DNA of 64,000 nt from Natronococcus sp. A-GB7 (GTDB taxonomy: Archaea > Halobacteriota > Halobacteria > Halobacteriales > Natrialbaceae). The notes beneath the pieces were generated by a model. That model was not told where the DNA came from. It worked only from the letters and a program-made list of their open reading frames with translations, and searched no databases. Positions 1-8,062 of this stretch are shown piece after piece (positions within the stretch are counted from its first letter, which is position 1; every line of letters starts with the position of its first letter). The stretch lies in the NCBI RefSeq assembly GCF_029688865.1, contig NZ_JARUKV010000010.1, positions 100,278 through 164,277 of the forward strand, read 5' to 3'. Made by a program: the position numbers and the translations under genes.

Positions 1-317
1 AGAACGCGCGCGACGGGCTGTTGACGCTCGTCATCGCCGTCGTCGAGATCCTGATCGAAGCTCTCGAGGGTGAGGCCGTCCGGCGCATGGAGTCGGGCGA
101 TCTCACCGACGAGGAGATCGAACGCCTCGGCGGCCAGCTCGCGACGATCGAGGCCGAGATCGAACAGCTCAAGGAAGACGAGGGGATCGAGGACGGCGTT
201 GATGACCTCCGGGGCGAGCTGGACGGACTCGTCACCGACGCGATCGAACAGCTCCAGGGGGAGACGACCGCCTCGAACAAGCCCGGCTACTCCGTGTTCG
301 GAGGTGAGGAGCAGTGA
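1..317 (+). CDS. gvpK: Gas vesicle protein GvpK, 5' end cut off by the window edge
   Basis: The reading frame is already open at nucleotide 3 (codons N-A-R-D-G-L), so the true start lies before the window. About 104 residues are visible. The segment around [19 protein letters not shown] and the following glutamate-rich helix ([17 protein letters not shown]) are typical of GvpK, a small accessory protein needed for gas-vesicle formation in haloarchaea. It is predicted to be soluble, helical and acidic. The stop codon overlaps the GTG start of gvpL, so the two are probably translationally coupled. The order K-L-M matches the end of the haloarchaeal gvpD-M operon; the rest must lie upstream. I am confident of the family. 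Confidence 0.93.
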   Translation, partial: NARDGLLTLVIAVVEILIEALEGEAVRRMESGDLTDEEIERLGGQLATIEAEIEQLKEDEGIEDGVDDLRGELDGLVTDAIEQLQGETTASNKPGYSVFGGEEQ

Positions 318-1219
318 GTTCCGACGACCGCGACGAGCGAGCCGAGGGCGCCGACCGGGAGCCGGGTGTCGACGCCGACGAGGTTCCCGAGATCGACGAG
401 GGTCGGTACCTCTACTGTCTCGTACGGGCGAACGCGGACGCCAACCTCGAGCTGACGGGGATCGACGACGAGCCGGTCTCGATCGTCGTCGAAGACGGGA
501 TCGGTGCGGTCGTCCACGCCTGCGAGGGGATCTACGACTCGGCCGATCTCGCGCAGGTCAGACGCTGGCTCGTTCGCCACCAGACGGTCATCGACGAGGC
601 CAGCGAGCGGTTCGGGACACCGATTCCGTTCCAGTTCGACACGATCCTCCGGGGTGACGACGAGCGCGTCCGAGAGTGGATCGACGACGAACGGGACACG
701 CTCGGGCAGGCACTGTCGGGGCTTGCCGACCACTGGGAGTACCGCGTCGAAGTCGTCGAGGTCGATCCCGTCGACGACGAGACGCTGATCGAACGGGACG
801 ACCGACTTCAGGAGCTTCACGAGAAGATCGACGACTCCGAGGAGGGAACGGCGTTCTTACTCGAGAAGAAACTCGACCAGCGCCTGGCTGCGGTGCGGGC
901 GAACCGCCGGGAGTCGGCGACCGACGACCTCGAGGAGCGCCTCGCCGCCGAGGCCCGCGAGGTCCACTCCCTCGAACGCTCCCCTTCGGCGTCGCTTTCC
1001 GACGAGGTCGCCGACGAGGACGACGGTGAGGGAGAGACGCTGTGTCGACTCACGCTGCTGGCCCACGAGGACGACGAGGGGGCCATCGGCTCGATACTCG
1101 ACGACGTGGCGGCGACGGACGGGCTCGAGGTCCGGTTTACGGGGCCGTGGCCGCCGTACACGTTCGCGCCGGAGCTTGGCAGCGGCGAGGGAACGACCGA
1201 CGGAGGACGACGGCCATGA
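314..1219 (+). CDS. gvpL: Gas vesicle protein GvpL (GvpL/GvpF family)
   Basis: The product has 301 residues. After an acidic, probably disordered N-terminus (residues 1-33), the GvpL/GvpF fold begins at GRYLYCLV and continues through motifs such as [12 protein letters not shown] and a long charged helical middle, ending in a second small domain near WPPYTFAPE. These proteins are minor structural or assembly components of the gas vesicle and bind other Gvp accessory proteins. The GTG start is chosen because it overlaps the gvpK stop (GTGA) and has a strong Shine-Dalgarno-like GGAGGTGAGG at 300-309. The 3' end overlaps the start of gvpM. Confidence 0.93.
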   Translation: MSSDDRDERAEGADREPGVDADEVPEIDEGRYLYCLVRANADANLELTGIDDEPVSIVVEDGIGAVVHACEGIYDSADLAQVRRWLVRHQTVIDEASERFGTPIPFQFDTILRGDDERVREWIDDERDTLGQALSGLADHWEYRVEVVEVDPVDDETLIERDDRLQELHEKIDDSEEGTAFLLEKKLDQRLAAVRANRRESATDDLEERLAAEAREVHSLERSPSASLSDEVADEDDGEGETLCRLTLLAHEDDEGAIGSILDDVAATDGLEVRFTGPWPPYTFAPELGSGEGTTDGGRRP

Positions 1220-1509
1220 GACCGCGAAAGGACGAGGACGCGCTGGTCGACGTGCTCGACGTCGTGCTCAGAGACGGGGCGATCCTTCGCGCCGACGTGA
1301 TCATCTCGGTCGCGGACGTGCCGCTGGTCGGGATCAAACTCTCGGCGGCGATCGCCGGAATGGAGACGATGACCGAGTACGGACTGTTCCAGAAGTGGGA
1401 CGTCGATCGGCGGGCCAGAGCGGTCGAACGCCGGCAGTACGGCCGAGGGCGCGACGACGACCAGGAGTCGATCACTGTCAACGGCCGGAAGCGAGACGAA
1501 CTCGAGTAA
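1216..1509 (+). CDS. gvpM: Gas vesicle protein GvpM (GvpA/J/M family)
   Basis: The 97-residue protein has the small GvpA-like core: a helix with LVDVLDVVLRDGAILRADV, then the beta-rich VPLVGIKLSAAIAGMETMTEYG segment. The charged C-terminus differs from GvpA, which points to GvpM or GvpJ; position after gvpK-gvpL makes it GvpM. It is an essential minor protein thought to act early in vesicle nucleation. ATG 1216 overlaps the gvpL stop and has GGAGGA a few bases upstream, so I reject a longer open frame that starts at 1042 inside gvpL. It is the last gene of the gas-vesicle operon; the next gene is on the opposite strand. Confidence 0.93.
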   Translation: MRPRKDEDALVDVLDVVLRDGAILRADVIISVADVPLVGIKLSAAIAGMETMTEYGLFQKWDVDRRARAVERRQYGRGRDDDQESITVNGRKRDELE

Positions 1510-1543
1510 CGGGACACCCAACTCCGAGAGAGGGACCGAGCGG

Positions 1544-1759
1544 TCAGGCGAACGTCGGTCGCTCGGTCGTGAGCTCGACCTCCCCGGAGACGGTCTCCTC
1601 GTCGCGGTCCTCGTCGTAGACGTACTGTCCGGAGCCGCCACAGAGCGTACACTCGTAGTTCTCGGAAATCTCGTTGATCATCTCGCCGTCCTCGAAGTAG
1701 ACGCGGCTCTGGACGATCTGCAGGAACTGCGGCGTCTCGCAGTTGGCACAGCTGATCAT
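1544..1759 (-). CDS. Small zinc-ribbon protein, function unknown
   Basis: A 71-residue protein with two CxxC knuckles, C4-x2-C7 at the very N-terminus and C37-x2-C40 (CTLCGGSG), which should bind one zinc ion. The rest is acidic and has no recognisable catalytic motif. Proteins of this size with the same ISCANC...LQIVQSRVYF layout are, from memory, common among haloarchaea, but no role is known to me. It converges on gvpM, with only 34 bp between the stops, so it belongs to a separate transcription unit. The start ATG is the first codon of the CxxC segment and leaves no room for a different start. Confidence 0.8.
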   Translation of the reverse strand: MISCANCETPQFLQIVQSRVYFEDGEMINEISENYECTLCGGSGQYVYDEDRDEETVSGEVELTTERPTFA

Positions 1760-2447
1760 ATCGGTGAGGTAGCCGTGATCGGTTGTAGTTATCCGGCTTG
1801 TAACCGGTGGATCGGGACCCCCTATGGACGTCTTACCTGTCAGGCGCCGTCAGCTCGACGGCCGGACCGAGCACCCCGCTTCTCGAGCGGTTACGAAGCG
1901 GCGCAAACGCAGAGTAAACGAGTCATAATCGCAAGACGGAAGCGGAATCGTTCGGGTACCGAGAGGCGAATTAGTGACCGAACAACCGTCGGTATGGCGG
2001 ACACGAACGACGAGGTACTGACGTCGGGCCGAACGATCGGCGACGACTCGTACCCGAAACGACCGACGGGATCGGTCCTCGTCCGAGAGGCGGCTCGTCC
2101 GTCAGCTCGCACGCTGATAGCGACGGGCTCCGGCCGACCGTGCGTTCGTCCTCCGTAGCCGAGCGCTACGTCGGCGGTATACACTCCCTGTCGAGAGTTC
2201 GGCCGTACTAGCATGTGACAAGCCGCCGCATAACAATGTCGGTCTCGTGCGACTCTTCGTCCGCGGGGATACCCCCCGCCGGGTGCGCGCTCGGCCCGGA
2301 CGCCGACGCGCTGACCGGCCGACTGCGTGCGGTCGTACCCGGAACGCTCGGACGTGGACTCGCCCCCGCTTCGAGTACGCTCATGTCTCTCACGCCAGGG
2401 TGGGTTTCCCGCCCCCACCCGGTTCAAAACGCTCGCGAGCCCCGCGC
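1760..2447. other. Intergenic region of about 690 bp without a convincing gene
   Basis: No frame here shows a recognisable protein family or haloarchaeal codon bias over a useful length. The best candidate is a 54-codon plus-strand frame at 1994-2158 (starts MADTNDEVL), which is acidic at first but becomes arginine- and proline-rich, as out-of-frame GC-rich DNA does. I see no tRNA or clear repeat. It may hold the promoter of the zinc-ribbon gene and decayed sequence. Confidence 0.5.
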
Positions 2448-3509
2448 TCAGAATTCGGTAACGACCGGAATGCCGACGGTACCGTAGTCGTCCATTGCAG
2501 CAAGGGTCTCGGGCAGTTCCTCGAGCGAGAGTCGCTCGCCGATGATCTTGCTCGGATCGAGGGTTCCCGCCGCGATCAGCCGGAACAGCTCCTCGTAGCG
2601 AACCAGCGGCATGCCGAAGGAGCCGCGGAAGTCGATCTCCTGCATCGTCATCGCGTCGACCGGGAGGGAGACCTCGCCGCCCTCCTCGTCGGTCGTGAGT
2701 CCGACCTGGACGTGGCGACCGCGCTTCCCGAGGCTGCCGATCGAGTTGCGGCAGGTCTCGGCGATCCCGAGCGCGTCGATCGACACGTCCGCACCGCCGT
2801 CGGCCAGCGCTTTCACCTCGCTGGCGGGGTTGTCGGCCTCGTCGGCGTTGACGGTGTCGACCGCGCCGAGCTCGCGGGCCCGCTCGAGTTTGTTCTCGCG
2901 GACGTCGACGGCGATCGGCTGGGCGCCGATCGCGCTCGCGATGTGGATCGCGGAGAGTCCGACGCCGCCACAGCCGTGGACGGCAACCCTGTCGCCGGGC
3001 CGCAGATCGGCGCGGTCGGCCAGCGCGTGGTAGGCGGTCATGAACCGACAGCCCAGCCCCGCCATCTCGGCGAACTCGACGTCCTCGGGGAGTTTCACGC
3101 AGTTGAAATCCGCCTCCCGAACCGGGAACGCCTCCGCGAACGCGCCGGGGGTGATGCTCGTAAACCCGAGTGGAACGACCGTCTCGCAGACGTTCGCCCG
3201 CCCGGTTCGACAGTGCCGGCAGCTTCCGTCGGCGAGGTGGAACGGGACGGTGACGCGGTCGCCCTCCGCGAGCGTCTCGACGTCCTCGCCGACCGCCGCC
3301 ACGATGCCCGCGGGTTCGTGACCCAGAATCTGTCCCGGCTGGGCCTGCGCGCCGACCCACTCCCAGTCGCCCTGCCAGGCGTGCCAGTCGCTTCGACACA
3401 CTCCGCAGGCTTCGGTCTCGACGACGACCTGATCGGGTTCGGGCTTCGGGTAGTCGACGGACTGGATCTCGAGCGGTTCGCCGTACTCCGCGAGTACTGC
3501 AGCTCTCAT
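2448..3509 (-). CDS. Zinc-dependent alcohol dehydrogenase (MDR superfamily)
   Basis: A 353-residue medium-chain dehydrogenase. The catalytic-zinc ligands C38, H64-E65 (GHEPAG) and C154 are in place. A structural-zinc lobe carries C97, C100 and C108, so the usual four-cysteine set seems to be one short. The Rossmann motif is GCGGVG (179-184), followed by AVDVRENKLERA, where Asp favours NAD+ over NADP+. The protein should oxidise an alcohol or reduce an aldehyde in the cytoplasm; the substrate cannot be told. The start at 3509 (MRAAVLAEYG) is the family start; an in-frame ATG five codons upstream (3524) is possible. It stands alone, divergent from the kaiC-like gene. Confidence 0.88.
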   Translation of the reverse strand: MRAAVLAEYGEPLEIQSVDYPKPEPDQVVVETEACGVCRSDWHAWQGDWEWVGAQAQPGQILGHEPAGIVAAVGEDVETLAEGDRVTVPFHLADGSCRHCRTGRANVCETVVPLGFTSITPGAFAEAFPVREADFNCVKLPEDVEFAEMAGLGCRFMTAYHALADRADLRPGDRVAVHGCGGVGLSAIHIASAIGAQPIAVDVRENKLERARELGAVDTVNADEADNPASEVKALADGGADVSIDALGIAETCRNSIGSLGKRGRHVQVGLTTDEEGGEVSLPVDAMTMQEIDFRGSFGMPLVRYEELFRLIAAGTLDPSKIIGERLSLEELPETLAAMDDYGTVGIPVVTEF

Positions 3510-3656
3510 GTGTTGGGAGTACACACACCGCGTACAAAACTGTATGCGGCCTGACTCGAGCGTCCGGTACTACGCTGCTCGCTGTTCCGGTCCGGTGGCG
3601 CCAGGGATTTCGTCGGTTTCGGTGACATTCATACAGATCACCCCACGGGGAATCAA

Positions 3657-3668
3657 TTGATTAATACC
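3657..3668 (+). promoter_or_regulatory. TATA-like box of the kaiC-like gene
   Basis: TTGATTAATACC lies in otherwise GC-rich DNA and is centred about 24 nt before ATG 3686. That spacing is what leaderless haloarchaeal transcripts use, and it supports the chosen start. Confidence 0.6.
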
Positions 3669-3685
3669 GCCCAATTTCGTTTGAT

Positions 3686-5161
3686 ATGGCTGTGGCATCC
3701 AATATTACGCTGATGAACAGCGGGATCAACGGCCTGGATGAGATCCTCCACGGAGGGCTCGCGAAGGGACGGATGTATCTCGTCCACGGCCAACCCGGCA
3801 CCGGGAAGACGCTGCTCGGTATGCACTTTTTGGAGGAGGGGTTGCAAAACGGCGAGACGGTGCTGTTCATCCACGGAGAGGAGTCCAGACAGGAGATTCT
3901 GGCCAACGGCGATGCGGTCAATATCGATATCAGCGACGCCGAGTTTCTCGATCTCGGCCCGGAGTCGGACTTCTTTACCGACGACGACTCGTACGACTTA
4001 GTCGAGCCAAGCGACATCGAGCGCGATCGCTACACCAAGCGCATTCACGAGGCGATCAGGGAAATCAACCCCTCCCGTGTCGTCCTCGACCCGATCTCAC
4101 AGCTCAGGTACGTCGAGGCCAACGAGTACCAGTTCCGCAAGCGGATCCTCTCCTTTATGCGGTTTCTCAAGCAACACGAGATCACGGTCCTCGTCACGGC
4201 GACGCTGCACTCCAAACCCGAGTACGACACCGAGTTGCGCTCGCTCAGCGACGGAATCATCAAGCTCACCCGTGGCAAGGAAGGACGGCGCGTCGAGGCG
4301 ACGAAACACCGCGCGCTCGGTCAGATGGGCGGCGATCACGGGATGGCGATCCGGGAGAACGGACTCGAGATCTATCCCCGCCTTATTCCCGAATCACACC
4401 AGCACGCGTTCAAGCCCAAACGGATCCACTCGGGAATCGACGAACTCGACGAGCTACTCGGCGGCGGGTTCGACCAGCGCACAGTCACGTTCATCAGCGG
4501 ACCGACGGGTGCCGGCAAGACCTCGACTGGAACGCAGCTACTGACGCAGGCGGCCAGAGACGGACTCAACTCCGCGATCTACCTGTTCGAGGAGAACATG
4601 GAGACGTTCACTCACCGCTCGGAGTCGATCGGCATCCCCGTCACGGAGCTGCGCGAGGAGGGGACCCTCTCGGTGAACGAGGTCGAGCCGCTTGCGCTCT
4701 CGAGCGAGGAGTTCGCCCACATGGTCATCGAGCAGGTCGAGGAGGAGGGGACCGATATCGTGATGATCGACGGGATCGACGGCTACACGATCGCGATTCA
4801 GGGACAGGAGTCCGAACTCGTCCGGGAGCTCCACGCACTGGCGCGCTATCTGAAGAACAAGGGCATCACGGTGTTGATCACGAACGAGATCTCCGAGATC
4901 ACCGGGATCACGGAGGCGACCGACAACCAGCTCAGCTACATCGCGGACAACATCGCGTTCGTCAGCTACGTCGAGATGGACGGGAGTCTCCGGAAGGTCA
5001 TCGGCGTGCTCAAGAAACGAACCGGAAGCTTCGAAAAAACGCTTCGGGAGTTCGAGATCACCGGCGACGGTATCCGCGTCGGCGAGCCGCTGACCGGCCT
5101 TCACGGTATCCTGCAGGGCTCACCGATGGGACGAACGATCGATCCCGCACGGAACGAATGA
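3686..5161 (+). CDS. KaiC-like double RecA-domain ATPase
   Basis: The 491-residue protein has two RecA/KaiC domains. Domain 1 (about 10-240) has Walker A GQPGTGKT (35-42) and the sequence HGEES, which places the adjacent glutamates typical of KaiC. Domain 2 (about 250-475) has Walker A GPTGAGKT (272-279), FEEN, and a Walker B-like VMIDGID. Cyanobacterial KaiC is the clock ATPase; archaeal relatives are signalling ATPases of mostly unknown output. No kaiA or kaiB gene is near. It lies 40 bp upstream of a histidine kinase on the same strand and is probably cotranscribed, so a role in a phosphorelay is inferred. Confidence 0.88.
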   Translation: MAVASNITLMNSGINGLDEILHGGLAKGRMYLVHGQPGTGKTLLGMHFLEEGLQNGETVLFIHGEESRQEILANGDAVNIDISDAEFLDLGPESDFFTDDDSYDLVEPSDIERDRYTKRIHEAIREINPSRVVLDPISQLRYVEANEYQFRKRILSFMRFLKQHEITVLVTATLHSKPEYDTELRSLSDGIIKLTRGKEGRRVEATKHRALGQMGGDHGMAIRENGLEIYPRLIPESHQHAFKPKRIHSGIDELDELLGGGFDQRTVTFISGPTGAGKTSTGTQLLTQAARDGLNSAIYLFEENMETFTHRSESIGIPVTELREEGTLSVNEVEPLALSSEEFAHMVIEQVEEEGTDIVMIDGIDGYTIAIQGQESELVRELHALARYLKNKGITVLITNEISEITGITEATDNQLSYIADNIAFVSYVEMDGSLRKVIGVLKKRTGSFEKTLREFEITGDGIRVGEPLTGLHGILQGSPMGRTIDPARNE

Positions 5162-5201
5162 TCACACCACACCGCAGTCCGACGAAATACCGAGCCCGCG
5201 T

Positions 5202-6302
5202 ATGAGCAGGAACGATCGGCAGAACACGGTCCAGCTGCTCATCAACGAGGAGGGGAATCGCACTGCGGTTCGGGAGCTGCTCACCGACTACTACGAGGTC
5301 GAGACCGAGCCGTCGCTCGTCGAAGCCGACCTCTATCTCGTCGACGACTACTCGTTTCACGACTACCACGACGCGCTCCGCGAGCACGTCCACGAGAGCG
5401 ACCCGGTCTTCTGTCCCGTCGTTCTCGTCCGCCGCGACGACGACCACCACAGGGTCACGCTACCGAACCCGGACGAACGCGACCCGCCGCTGCTCGTCGA
5501 CGACATCGTCGAGGCACCGATCGATCGGACGCTGCTCTTTCGGCGGCTGAACACGCTGCTCGTCCGACGCAGCCAGTCCCAGGAGCTGATGCACTACATC
5601 TCGAAGCTCGAGGAGTCGAACCGGTCGCTCGAGCAGTTCGCCTACGCCGCCTCCCACGACCTCCAGGAGCCGCTCCGGATGGTCTCGAGCTACCTCCAGC
5701 TGATCGATCAGCGCTACGAGGACGAACTCGACGAGGAAGGTCGGGAGTTCCTCGGCTACGCCATCGACGGCGCCAACCGGATGCGGGACATGATCGAGGG
5801 GCTGCTCGAGTACTCCCGCGTCGACACCCGCGGCAGTCCGCTCGAGCCGACCGATCTCGAGGCCGTCCTCGACGAGGCGCTCGCGGACCTCAGAATGAAG
5901 ATCGACGAGCACGACGCCGAGATCGAAGCCGAACCGCTCCCGACCGTTCTGGGCGACGACGACCAGCTCCGACAGGTGTTCCAGAACCTGCTGAACAACG
6001 CGATCGAGTACAGCGGCGACAGACCCCCTCGAGTACGGGTCAGCGCACGACGACAGGACAGAACGTGGCGGATCGCCGTCTCCGACGACGGCGTCGGGAT
6101 CGACCCCGAGGATCAGGACCGAATCTTCGAGCTGTTCCAGCGGCTACACAGCCACAAGGAACACGCGGGAAGCGGAATCGGGCTCGCTCTCTGTAAGCGG
6201 ATCGTCGAACGCCACGACGGACGAATCTGGGTCGATTCCGACTCGAGCTCGGGCGCGACGTTTTCGTTTACGCTCCCGGCGCTCGACGCTCGACGGGAGT
6301 GA
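5202..6302 (+). CDS. Sensor histidine kinase with a receiver-like N-terminus
   Basis: The 366-residue protein lacks membrane segments. Residues 10-120 look like a degenerate response-regulator fold (QLLINEEGN, then LYLVDDYSFHDY). It is followed by a HisKA dimerisation helix with the phospho-acceptor H152 in AASHDLQEPLRM, and a HATPase domain with N box (QVFQNLLNNAIEYS), G1 (SDDGVGID), F box (FELFQRLHS) and G2 (GSGIGLAL). It should autophosphorylate on H152. Input is probably intracellular, and the upstream KaiC-like ATPase is the obvious partner. No receiver-only protein follows, so the phosphate acceptor is not visible here. Confidence 0.9.
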   Translation: MSRNDRQNTVQLLINEEGNRTAVRELLTDYYEVETEPSLVEADLYLVDDYSFHDYHDALREHVHESDPVFCPVVLVRRDDDHHRVTLPNPDERDPPLLVDDIVEAPIDRTLLFRRLNTLLVRRSQSQELMHYISKLEESNRSLEQFAYAASHDLQEPLRMVSSYLQLIDQRYEDELDEEGREFLGYAIDGANRMRDMIEGLLEYSRVDTRGSPLEPTDLEAVLDEALADLRMKIDEHDAEIEAEPLPTVLGDDDQLRQVFQNLLNNAIEYSGDRPPRVRVSARRQDRTWRIAVSDDGVGIDPEDQDRIFELFQRLHSHKEHAGSGIGLALCKRIVERHDGRIWVDSDSSSGATFSFTLPALDARRE

Positions 6303-6416
6303 CCGCCGAGGTGCAAGCTGTGACTCGGCGAGAAGTGCGGTAACAGCCACCATAGTTCCACCGCTGAATTCAAAGATAGGAAGGTGCTTTACGCTGGACC
6401 CACTCCGACTAGCCGA

Positions 6417-7220
6417 ATGAGGCGACGTCGAATCCTGGCCGCCGGCGGAGTGGTTGTCGGAACGTCCGTCGCCGGCGCGGCGAGCCGACTGACTGACGGC
6501 GCGGAGTTAGTAGCGCGCGCTCGCGACTCGAGCGACGAGAGTGCGCTCGAGACGAACGCGGAGACGCTGCTGTCCGACACGGTTCACGAGACGACGCTGT
6601 ACGAGATCGACGCCCCGGCGGACGGGCCGACAGTGATGATCTTCGGCGGCGTTCACGGCGACGAGTACAACGGGATCGACGTCGCACGCGAGGTGGTCGA
6701 CTGGGCTCCCGACGCTGGGACGCTCGTCACCGTTCCCGAAACCGACCGCGTCGCGGTCGAAAACGACGAACGGGAGGGAGTCGATGGCGACCTGAACCGC
6801 CAGTTTCCGGCCGAGGAGGGACCAGCGAGCGACCTCGCGGTCGGCATCTGGGACGCCGTCGAACGCCACGATCCCGACGTTGTACTGGATCTCCACCGAT
6901 CGCTCGGCGTCTACGGCGTCCACCAGCAGTACGTCGGTCAGGCGTTGTTCTACTCGCCGGGTGCCGACGGAGAATCGATCGCGGCGACGCTCAACGACGA
7001 GGCCGTGCCGTGGTATCTCCCGATGCACCGGTTCGTCGCCCACGAGAGTCACCTCTCCGGGCCGCTACTGTTCCACGAGACCGCACGGGAACTCGACGCC
7101 GCGTCGTATCTCTTCGAGACGACCAACTTCCTCCTCGATCGCGAGACGAAAAACGAGATGACGCGAATCGCGACCGCAGCGGTGCTCGACCGACACGGAC
7201 TGCTCGAGGGGGGTCCGTGA
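6417..7220 (+). CDS. Exported M14-type zinc carboxypeptidase / succinylglutamate desuccinylase-like protein
   Basis: A 267-residue protein. From ATG 6417 it begins MRRRRILAAGG and continues with a short hydrophobic stretch, a Tat-like signal; the upstream in-frame ATG at 6384 would only add 11 residues before it. The zinc-site motif of the M14 / aspartoacylase family is present: H80-x2-E83 (GGVHGDEYNG) and H160 (DVVLDLHRS), with DLNRQFP (125-131) in the substrate pocket. A glutamate in LFETTNF near the end may be the catalytic base. It probably hydrolyses an amide or peptide bond outside the membrane. Its stop overlaps the start of the next membrane protein. Confidence 0.82.
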   Translation: MRRRRILAAGGVVVGTSVAGAASRLTDGAELVARARDSSDESALETNAETLLSDTVHETTLYEIDAPADGPTVMIFGGVHGDEYNGIDVAREVVDWAPDAGTLVTVPETDRVAVENDEREGVDGDLNRQFPAEEGPASDLAVGIWDAVERHDPDVVLDLHRSLGVYGVHQQYVGQALFYSPGADGESIAATLNDEAVPWYLPMHRFVAHESHLSGPLLFHETARELDAASYLFETTNFLLDRETKNEMTRIATAAVLDRHGLLEGGP

Positions 7221-7504
7221 TGGCGCCGTCGCTTCGACGGGTGCTGACCGCCCCCGCGACGATCGCGACGTTCCTCTTGCTGGTCGTCCCGCTGGCGCTG
7301 GGCTGGTTCAGAACGTCGCTGCTGTCGCCGCTCGCGCTGCCAGGATATCTGATCTACATGGTTGGGTCGGCGATCGGCAATCTCGTCGCGCCGCGGTTCG
7401 AACTTTGGGTCTACTGGATCCCGTTTCTGGCGGGTTCTTACGGCATCGCCGTGACGATCGGTTACGCCGTCGAGCTCTTGGTCGATCGACCCGAGTCGCT
7501 CTGA
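7220..7504 (+). CDS. Small integral membrane protein, function unknown
   Basis: The 94-residue product has about three hydrophobic segments (ATIATFLLLVVPLALGW, LALPGYLIYMVGSAIG, FLAGSYGIAVTIGYAVELL). The ATG at 7220 overlaps the stop of the M14-type protein gene (TGATG), so I take this start rather than an upstream one, and infer one operon. No family is recognised. It may anchor or accompany the exported hydrolase, but that is a guess from the overlap only. Confidence 0.7.
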   Translation: MAPSLRRVLTAPATIATFLLLVVPLALGWFRTSLLSPLALPGYLIYMVGSAIGNLVAPRFELWVYWIPFLAGSYGIAVTIGYAVELLVDRPESL

Positions 7505-7623
7505 GGTCTTCGTCCTCGACGTCCCGTCCCGATCGACTCCTTACGCCGAACTTTCGTTCTCTGTGTGCGAACTGCTAGCAAGGCTTATGATGGGTGGACC
7601 CATAGCCCCGCGTACACACCGAT

Positions 7624-7962
7624 ATGCCATCCAGGTCCCGACCGCCCCGATCGACCACCCTCTCGCTGTCACACGACGAGCACTGGACGCTTCATCACGT
7701 GTTGCTCCACCGAATCGAACAGGAAGAAACCGCTGCCGACCCGACAGACGTCGACTCGCCGCCCCTCGAGCTGTTTCAGGCGTTCGAGACGATCGACGGC
7801 GGAGCGGTCCGGTTTACCGACCCCCAGCTCGAGGCGATTCAGACGACTCTCGCCAGCTACCAGCGGTCGACGGACTGGTGGGAGCTCGAGCGCGGCGCAC
7901 TCGAGTCGCTACTCGAGCACGTTACGGACGCCCTCGAGACCGATCGGCTGCCAGCCGACTGA
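7624..7962 (+). CDS. Conserved haloarchaeal protein, function unknown
   Basis: A 112-residue acidic protein of helical character (LSLSHDEHWTLHHVLLHRIEQ; LEAIQTTLASYQRS; ALESLLEHVTDALE). No membrane segment, cysteine motif or catalytic signature is visible. From memory, small haloarchaeal proteins with the same SLSxxEHWTLHHVLLHR start exist and are annotated as a domain of unknown function. It has haloarchaeal codon use, unlike the arginine-rich frames overlapping it. Neighbours give no clue. Confidence 0.75.
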   Translation: MPSRSRPPRSTTLSLSHDEHWTLHHVLLHRIEQEETAADPTDVDSPPLELFQAFETIDGGAVRFTDPQLEAIQTTLASYQRSTDWWELERGALESLLEHVTDALETDRLPAD

Positions 7963-8062
7963 CTCGAGGGCGTGCGGAGAGAACGGTGCGACGGATACCC
8001 CGAGCGACGGCATGGCGCTCGGCGGTCGTCAGTAGTACAAGCAGCCGATCGTCTCGGCGGCG

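Noticed and set aside
1994..2158. A 54-codon frame starting MADTNDEVL
   Set aside because: It begins like an acidic protein but turns into Arg/Pro-rich sequence, and there is no neighbour support. I list it only inside the intergenic note.
1891..3537. A 548-codon open frame on the minus strand
   Set aside because: It overlaps the alcohol dehydrogenase in another frame, is very rich in arginine and glycine, and has no family motif. Long open frames of this kind are usual opposite or beside GC-rich genes.
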